NCBI RefSeq assembly: GCF_001522545.3
Contig: NC_031769.1
Location: forward strand, 66,696,986 to 66,760,985
Origin: Parus major
Taxonomy: Eukaryota; Chordata; Aves; Passeriformes; Paridae
Direction of reading: 5' to 3'
DNA length: 64,000 bases
Numbering within the stretch: position 1 is the first letter of the stretch; each line of letters begins with the position of its first letter. Positions 58,301 to 64,000 of this stretch are shown here, in pieces. Below the pieces are notes generated by a model, which saw only the letters and a list, made by a program, of their open reading frames with translations, had not been told where the DNA came from and did no database searches. The position numbers were made by a program, and so were the translations under genes.

Positions 58301-60249
58301 GATAGACCACTTCATGGTGGAGACTCCCAAAGCATCTTACCAACACCTACTCTGCTACACAAGTGCCAGCAGTTATAGTAGATCTGCAGGAGCAATGGGT
58401 AATTACACACCTGTGACCTGACAGGGAAGGGCACAGGTGTGAAAGCCTAATGGAACTGACTTTTTGAAGTGAAGAAAAAAAAAATCCCCACGAGATAGTA
58501 TTGAAAAATGTTTTTCTTCATATTTTTTAATTCAATTGCTAGATCTTAGGTGACATACAACACACCTGGTGAATCCTGATATTTTTCTGTCCCTGGGTTA
58601 CCTAGCACAGTGCAAGGCCAGGGTACAGAACATGCAGAGGGTATGTGGTGTCCTTGAGCCAGAGGGAACGTCAGTTTGCTGCAGACTCGAGGGCTCATCT
58701 GTCTGCTCAGGCTGCAGAGAGTCACGTTCATAGCCATGGAAATTACTGATTCAACATGCAGCACTGGCGGCCACATAAACAAAGGTTTGACCGAGATTCA
58801 GGCTGCTTTGGGAGTGGAATGAATTTCCTTTTTTTGACAGATAGTTTGCTGTTGCCATGGTTATGGAACTTGCTGCACTTCTGGTCTCTTCCCCACCCCT
58901 CCGGGTATTTCCCTTCTGCTGATGCCAGGATTTCCATGCATCTTCTTTTTGCTCTTTACACTGAGCCTTGGACTTACTAGTCTCTGTCACAAGACTCTTA
59001 ACCTGCAGGTCCAACTGGACATGCCTGCATACAGCTTGTCCCATTCTCCAGCATGCCAGCAAGGGTCTGTCTCTCATTTTGGTTCTCCAAACAGCCACTC
59101 TCTTTCATTACTTTTTAAAGTAATGCAGTGGCCTTTTCATTTTTCCATTTGCAAGCAAAACTAGCTGTACAAAATCAGCTTTGATTGTTTTGCATCCTCT
59201 TCCCTGGGCAAGTCAGGAAGCTAACAGGCCTGGCATTGTCCCCTTAGCAGCCTCCCAGTCTTCACTCAGAAGTTCCTCAGCTCAATCCATTTTTTTCTCT
59301 TGGCTTTTCCTTCCTGCTCTGTTGAACACAGTGGTTTATCAGAAAGAGCAAATATCTCAAACAATAGTTTGTACATTATTAGAGTGCAGCAAATATCCAT
59401 AAGGACTGATCCATAAGGATATGGATGCTTTGGCCAGGATCTCCAAATTCCTAGTACAGTTCTTGAAAAGCATGATTTAGGTCTGGTGTGTATTTTGTTT
59501 CCTAGCACAAGTGTGCCAAACGGTCACTGTTTGACACCTCATCAGTGTATCTGATGTTACTGGTGATTACACTGACTATAACTTTTGAAAACATCACTCA
59601 ATGATCTGTTTCCAAATTCCTGAGTTAGAAAACATTTAAAATAGCAATTCACACTAGTAGCCAAAGATGGGGGTGTTCTCTATTTGCATGACAAGAGAAC
59701 AGACAGAATAGTTGTGCTGTCAGAACACATCACCCCAGGAAGATGTTATCAGTCCCTTTACCACATTTTCAAAGTATGATCCCAAGAGGCTGAAACTGCA
59801 TCTTCAAAATGTCCGTGTCCCACCCTTGAACAGAAGCTGAAAATGTCCTTTTCTGCTGCCTCTCAGAAAGCATGAGAAATTATCTCCCTTTTCTGCTTTT
59901 TGTGTTTGAAAAAGCTGGTGCCAGGCACTGTTGCTGCTATTACAGCATCCTGAGGTGGAAAGTGGCCTTCCTCAGGACTGAATGATCTGTGTGCATGAAG
60001 TTATATGTTTCTCTCGAGGCAAACACGAATCAGTGAAAAGTATCCCTAAATCCTGTGAAGACCCGTGAATGGGAAAATGGGAGGAGAGAGCAGGACAAAG
60101 GAATTCATGCTATTTGGAAATTATATTTTCTTTTAATGCGCTCAGAATCTGAGCCAGCCTCTACACAAATCAGTTGAAAAAATACCTACTCCTGTGAGCA
60201 GAAGATAAACCTTGTATTGATGAACCTCGCTTAGCCATTGTGTAAAATG

Positions 60250-61300
60250 CTGCAGTGTGTGCTCAGAGGTAGTGCTGGATGGTTCTCTTACCTACCTGCA
60301 TCCCCACCTGTGCCAAGGCGACTCCTCAGCTCATAAAACCCGGGCAACTCTGCTGGCACAGGTCGGCTCTCCCCCTGCTCCCGTACAAGGGAGGTTTTTG
60401 ATTGATAGGATCCCCTATCAATCAGCTACGCTGATGTCCCCGAGCGACAGCGCTGGCGCTGTGATCATCTGTCACCACACCCCAGTTTTGCTTCCTCTCC
60501 CTCATCACCGCAACTCCAGAGCAGGGATTCCTTAGAGCACAAGGGGAAGGGAGTGATGGAAATGGCGCTTTCAGCTGTGCTCTTGGTTCTGTCTTGGTGA
60601 GGATGCTTCCAGCTTTAATAAAGCAGACGATCAAAGCCTTTGTGTAAATCCTGCCATCAGGAGAATGGTTGTACTGCTGACAGCACAGCCCAGCCCTGCG
60701 CAGCTCCCCCAAACCCTGCTTTTCTCAGCTGCAGGCTCCTGACACCCAGATCATCTCCCTCCAGCCCAACACGGGACGGCAACGGGTGCCGGGGAGAGAA
60801 ATCTCCCGGTCATTTTCTTTGCCAGTAAGACAGATATTTAATATACATATGAATGGTCCGGGACCGGTTTTTTTAAGCCTTCAAAATCACATTTCTTTTC
60901 TTTACACTCTTCTGAAAATGCATATCAGAGACATCTGAGAGGCCAACGCAGCTGCTTGATAAGGTCTTTACAATTAATTTGCACGAACATGCCTTTAGCG
61001 AAGGAAAAATGAAGTGTTAACGAGTTGACAAGCACACTCTTTCTTACAGCAAGCAGCGCTGCCAGCCGCAATGTAACTGCAGGGAGGAGAGAGCAGGGTG
61101 GTGGCAGAAGACCTTGAAAAAAAATTCTTTGTTCAAACCGCTTACAAAGACTCCTGCTTCCCTAACATACCAAATCCGAGCTGGTCGAGGGAGGCAAAGG
61201 ATTCAGTAGAAGTTAGACTTAGTACTGATGCAGCGTGTTGCTATCGGGGTTTAAAGGATGAGTCGTTGGGATGGAAAGAAAATTTTTTTAACCAACGAGA
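60250..61300. promoter_or_regulatory. Putative conserved regulatory block 7-8 kb upstream of PSMG4
   Basis: Non-coding stretch of balanced GC with many CpGs kept, several small palindromes (including GGTCC-G-GGACC at ~60855), the TGATTGAT pair, and AT-rich homeodomain-like pieces (ATATTTAATATACATATG, ACAATTAATTTGC). No repeats are seen. The texture resembles conserved non-coding elements, but conservation cannot be tested here. Confidence 0.35.
60399..60424. promoter_or_regulatory. Inverted pair of TGATTGAT sites (PBX/HOX-like)
   Basis: Arms TGATTGATAGG (60399-60409) and CCTATCAATCA (60414-60424) are perfect 11-base reverse complements with ATCC between. TGATTGAT is the classical PBX-HOX composite core. 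A second small inverted repeat, ACAGCGC-TG-GCGCTGT, follows at ~60446-60461. Confidence 0.5.
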
Positions 61301-61984
61301 ATCGAAACAAAAAAGGAGTATTTGCTGGTCATGTGGCTCCTGTAGCGCTGCGGTTCCAGATTCTGATCTGACGGCTGCAAATGAGGGTCTTGCCAGCGTT
61401 TCTACCCTCTGACATTGCCATTTGCAACAGGATCCTCAAACTGTGCAAATTTGTCCCGTTGTACTTCAGCCCAAACATACACACACACCCACCCCCCAAA
61501 AAATCCTACTTATGAAAGAAAGGAGCAAGACCAGATTTCAAGAATAACTCAGACAAGCAAGTGAAAATTTTCTTTCATGCCTTGCTCTTTTGCATTTACT
61601 GAATTTGTTCCACATGAATGTAGAAACAGCTGCATCAGCAACAGTACTGTGGCTGGAACCTTATTAATATTTATGCCTGGCAAGCAGAGCACACAGGAAT
61701 CAAAATGCTTTCCCATCATTGGTTCAGGGACCTCAGCGTCCATTCAACATCTTGCCACGTTTGGTGGCCAGGCAAGAGGATTTATTAGAGAGCAGATCAA
61801 TTTCTCATCAACACTCTCACTCGGTAGTAGGCAAACTGCCCTTTGCCTTTTCTTACCTGCTCTTTGCTTCTTGTCATTTAGTAATTTCCTAATTAGAGAA
61901 ACCATTTTTCATCTCTCTTTTGCACTTCTGTAGTTTATACTCCCACATATTATATATCCTTGAAGACTTTATAGATGCTTGAAC

Positions 61985-62003
61985 TATTATTATTATTATT
62001 ATT
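61985..62003. repeat. (ATT)n microsatellite
   Basis: Six tandem TAT/ATT units in the gene-free flank. Confidence 0.9.
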
Positions 62004-64000
62004 TGCTTATATGGGGGCATATCCATCAGCCTCAGTGTGAACAAGACGAACCAGGAAATAACACTGTCACAGGTCCATTATGTGCTATGGGAAATCACTT
62101 GCACAATATGTGGCACTATGCACATGAAAGGTGTCATGTGGTCCTGGGATGTCCTTTAGAGCCTCTTTTGGGGCTTCTTACTGCTGTAATTCTTGCTGAC
62201 AAAGTGCTGCAGTGAAAGTCCTTCAGCTGAGGCTGAGGGGTTTCCTTTCTGAGAGTACTGTGTGGGGTTCTGGCTGACAGCCTTGCTCCAGCTTGTTTTG
62301 TGAAAACAATCCTTACGTTTGTAATAAAGAGGAACTGGTGAGGAGGCAGGTGCTCTATGAAAAAAATTTAACAGTCACAGATTTTTTACTATTTGCTAGG
62401 AACAATGACTTGTAGCAGCAGTAAAAGAAAAAAAAATATCTTGTGATCTGGCTGAAGCCCACTGTGGGGAGGAAGCACCAGAAACTCCTGGCTTCAGCAG
62501 AGATGGGGCCAGGGATAGCCCAGGATGGGCAGCACTGGCAGGGGCTATGGGGCAGCTGCCCTGGCTCTGGGCCCCTCTGGCAAGCGTGGCAGCACTGTAG
62601 GGGTGCTGCCCTGAGGTGCTGCCTGGGAGGGTATGTGGGCTGTGAATACAGCAGGTCCACAACCCAGACCTCAGCCACTGGGGCTTTTTGGGTGACCAGA
62701 GCCCACCCAGCAGACAGGATGATGTGGGACCACTGCTGACAGTGTAATCACCCCTCACCGTCCAGTCCTGGATCACCCTGTACGTGTCTCATCAGGTACA
62801 TGTTGGCATTAACCCTGGGTACAGTGGCCTGAAGGCAGCTTGGCCTTGGGGTGAGCCGTGGGGTTTAAACATTGCACTGATGGGCAGAGACAGACTCTGG
62901 TGTGTTGGCTGGGCAGCTGCAGGTAAAAGGAGGAGGGCTGGACTTTGCTGCTCCCATGGATGCACCCTCAGTGTTGATGCATTGCAGTTTTCTGCTGCCC
63001 CTCTGTTTTCTTCCCTTAGGCCCTCACAGCTTTCCATGCTGTTGTTGATTCTACCCTGTCCTTCAGCCACTGATGATCACGTTCCTATAATCTTCTCTCT
63101 GCCTGCATTTGTGCCTTTTCTTGTTAGGCAGGGGGCTGTGCTGCTGGCTTTCCCATGGCTTAGCAATTTTCTCAGGAGTCTGGGTCCAGGCGGCGCAGTT
63201 AGGCTGTCACAGGCAGGGGTTTTGTTGGGAGCAAGGGTAATGAGGGACACAGCACACAGCCTTGTCCCTTCCCAGCAGTGGGCACAGGTGGCTCCAGCCA
63301 CTGACAGACTGCAAGCAACCTGTAGGCAAAACCATGAAAAACGGAGATATTCAACAAAATTTTGTTTGCAAAATGTTCCTTCTCCATCTGCACCACCCTG
63401 ACTTCTTCTGAAATGTATGCAGGGTCCTCCCAGCCCACTCCTCACTGACCCTCTGCTGGGTTACAATGATTCACGCTGAGGAGCAAAATATTGGTTTGCC
63501 CTAAATGACCTAATGGGCCACCCTAGATGTCCAGATTGGTCTATGGTCTAAGACCTCAACCCATGAGAGCCCAAACTTTCTAATTTTTGTATAATACAGC
63601 ACCTTTTCCCTCAATATACAGGTCTAGATGCCTTTCTTGAGGGTTTGGGCATAACTTCAAGGTCTGTAAGGAATTTCCATCCTTCTGAGAGGAGCCACAG
63701 ACAAGGAGTGGAATCTCTGTGAAATGTGATGCTGAGCCATGGGACTGGTGCGAGTTTCTTTATAGAAAAAACCTTCTAATGACCCACAAACTATGCTGCA
63801 GTACATCCCACAAAAGCCCATATTTTCTATTATAAATTAAAATGACTAAGTCTTTCCCTTGGGCTTTTGTTAGCTGGCTTTTGCAACCCTCTGCATTTAA
63901 CAAGGAAACCAGGACTTTCTTTCATCAGTGCCCACTTCAGTAGCGTAAAACAGAGGCTCTGACGGTGATCACACCCAACCTTGTAGTAGGAGAATGGGAA

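Larger units (their letters stand above)
53501..64000. other. Gene-free flank upstream of PSMG4
   Basis: Apart from the solo LTR at 54638-55322 and the regulatory-looking block at 60.2-61.3 kb, nothing codes convincingly. Beta-tubulin genes (TUBB2A/2B), which lie beyond PSMG4 in mammals, would show a long ~1 kb final exon; none is seen on either strand. Confidence 0.7.

Noticed and set aside
58851..58864. Possible second X-box (GTTGCCATGGTTAT)
   Set aside because: Only the left half site fits; the right half lacks the RRNRAC form.
62784..63401. 205-codon + strand open frame
   Set aside because: No recognisable domain, no splice or promoter context, composition like its non-coding surround. 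Could be chance; not supported as a gene.
52798..64000. Expected neighbour TUBB2B/TUBB2A
   Set aside because: No beta-tubulin exon is found on either strand; the genes must lie beyond the window or be arranged differently in this species.

Overview
The window is vertebrate nuclear DNA, most likely from a songbird-like bird. Introns are long with GT-AG ends, repeats are sparse, a CR1-type LINE 3' end is present, and one solo LTR resembles a family I associate with passerine genomes (recognised from memory, not searched). Two protein-coding genes can be supported, arranged tail to tail. They match the human 6p25 pair SLC22A23 and PSMG4.

Positions 1-45,690 carry the 3' half of SLC22A23 on the + strand. 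Seven coding exons (10871-11039, 16372-16499, 28564-28666, 31600-31832, 34443-34475, 36261-36384, 41290-41647) join in frame into the last ~382 residues of an orphan major-facilitator transporter. They are followed by a ~4 kb 3'UTR ending at an AATAAA at 45,662. The 5' exons lie upstream of the window, so 1-10,870 is intron. One exon is a 33-base symmetric microexon. The cytoplasmic tail carries candidate endocytic sorting signals.

Positions ~46,975-52,797 carry the whole coding region of PSMG4 (proteasome assembly chaperone 4) on the - strand. It has three coding exons (52797-52621, 52518-52443, 47221-47100) and encodes 124 aa. A strong CpG island covers its first two exons and promoter. The gap between the two 3' ends is about 1.3 kb.

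From 52.8 to 64.0 kb no gene can be supported. This flank holds the CpG-rich promoter shore, a solo LTR (54,638-55,322), and a block at 60.2-61.3 kb with the look of a regulatory element. That block contains an 11-bp perfect inverted repeat of TGATTGAT (PBX/HOX-type) sites. Tubulin beta genes, which neighbour PSMG4 in mammals, are not seen here.

The other notable signals are small: a fossil LINE in antisense at ~24.4-24.9 kb, a 23-bp near-perfect palindrome at 1,728, a consensus RFX X-box at 9,181, several homeodomain-motif clusters in introns, and an A-rich block of unknown origin inside PSMG4 intron 2. I found no undescribed multi-gene system. The two genes have unrelated jobs (membrane transport and proteasome assembly) and are linked only by conserved position.
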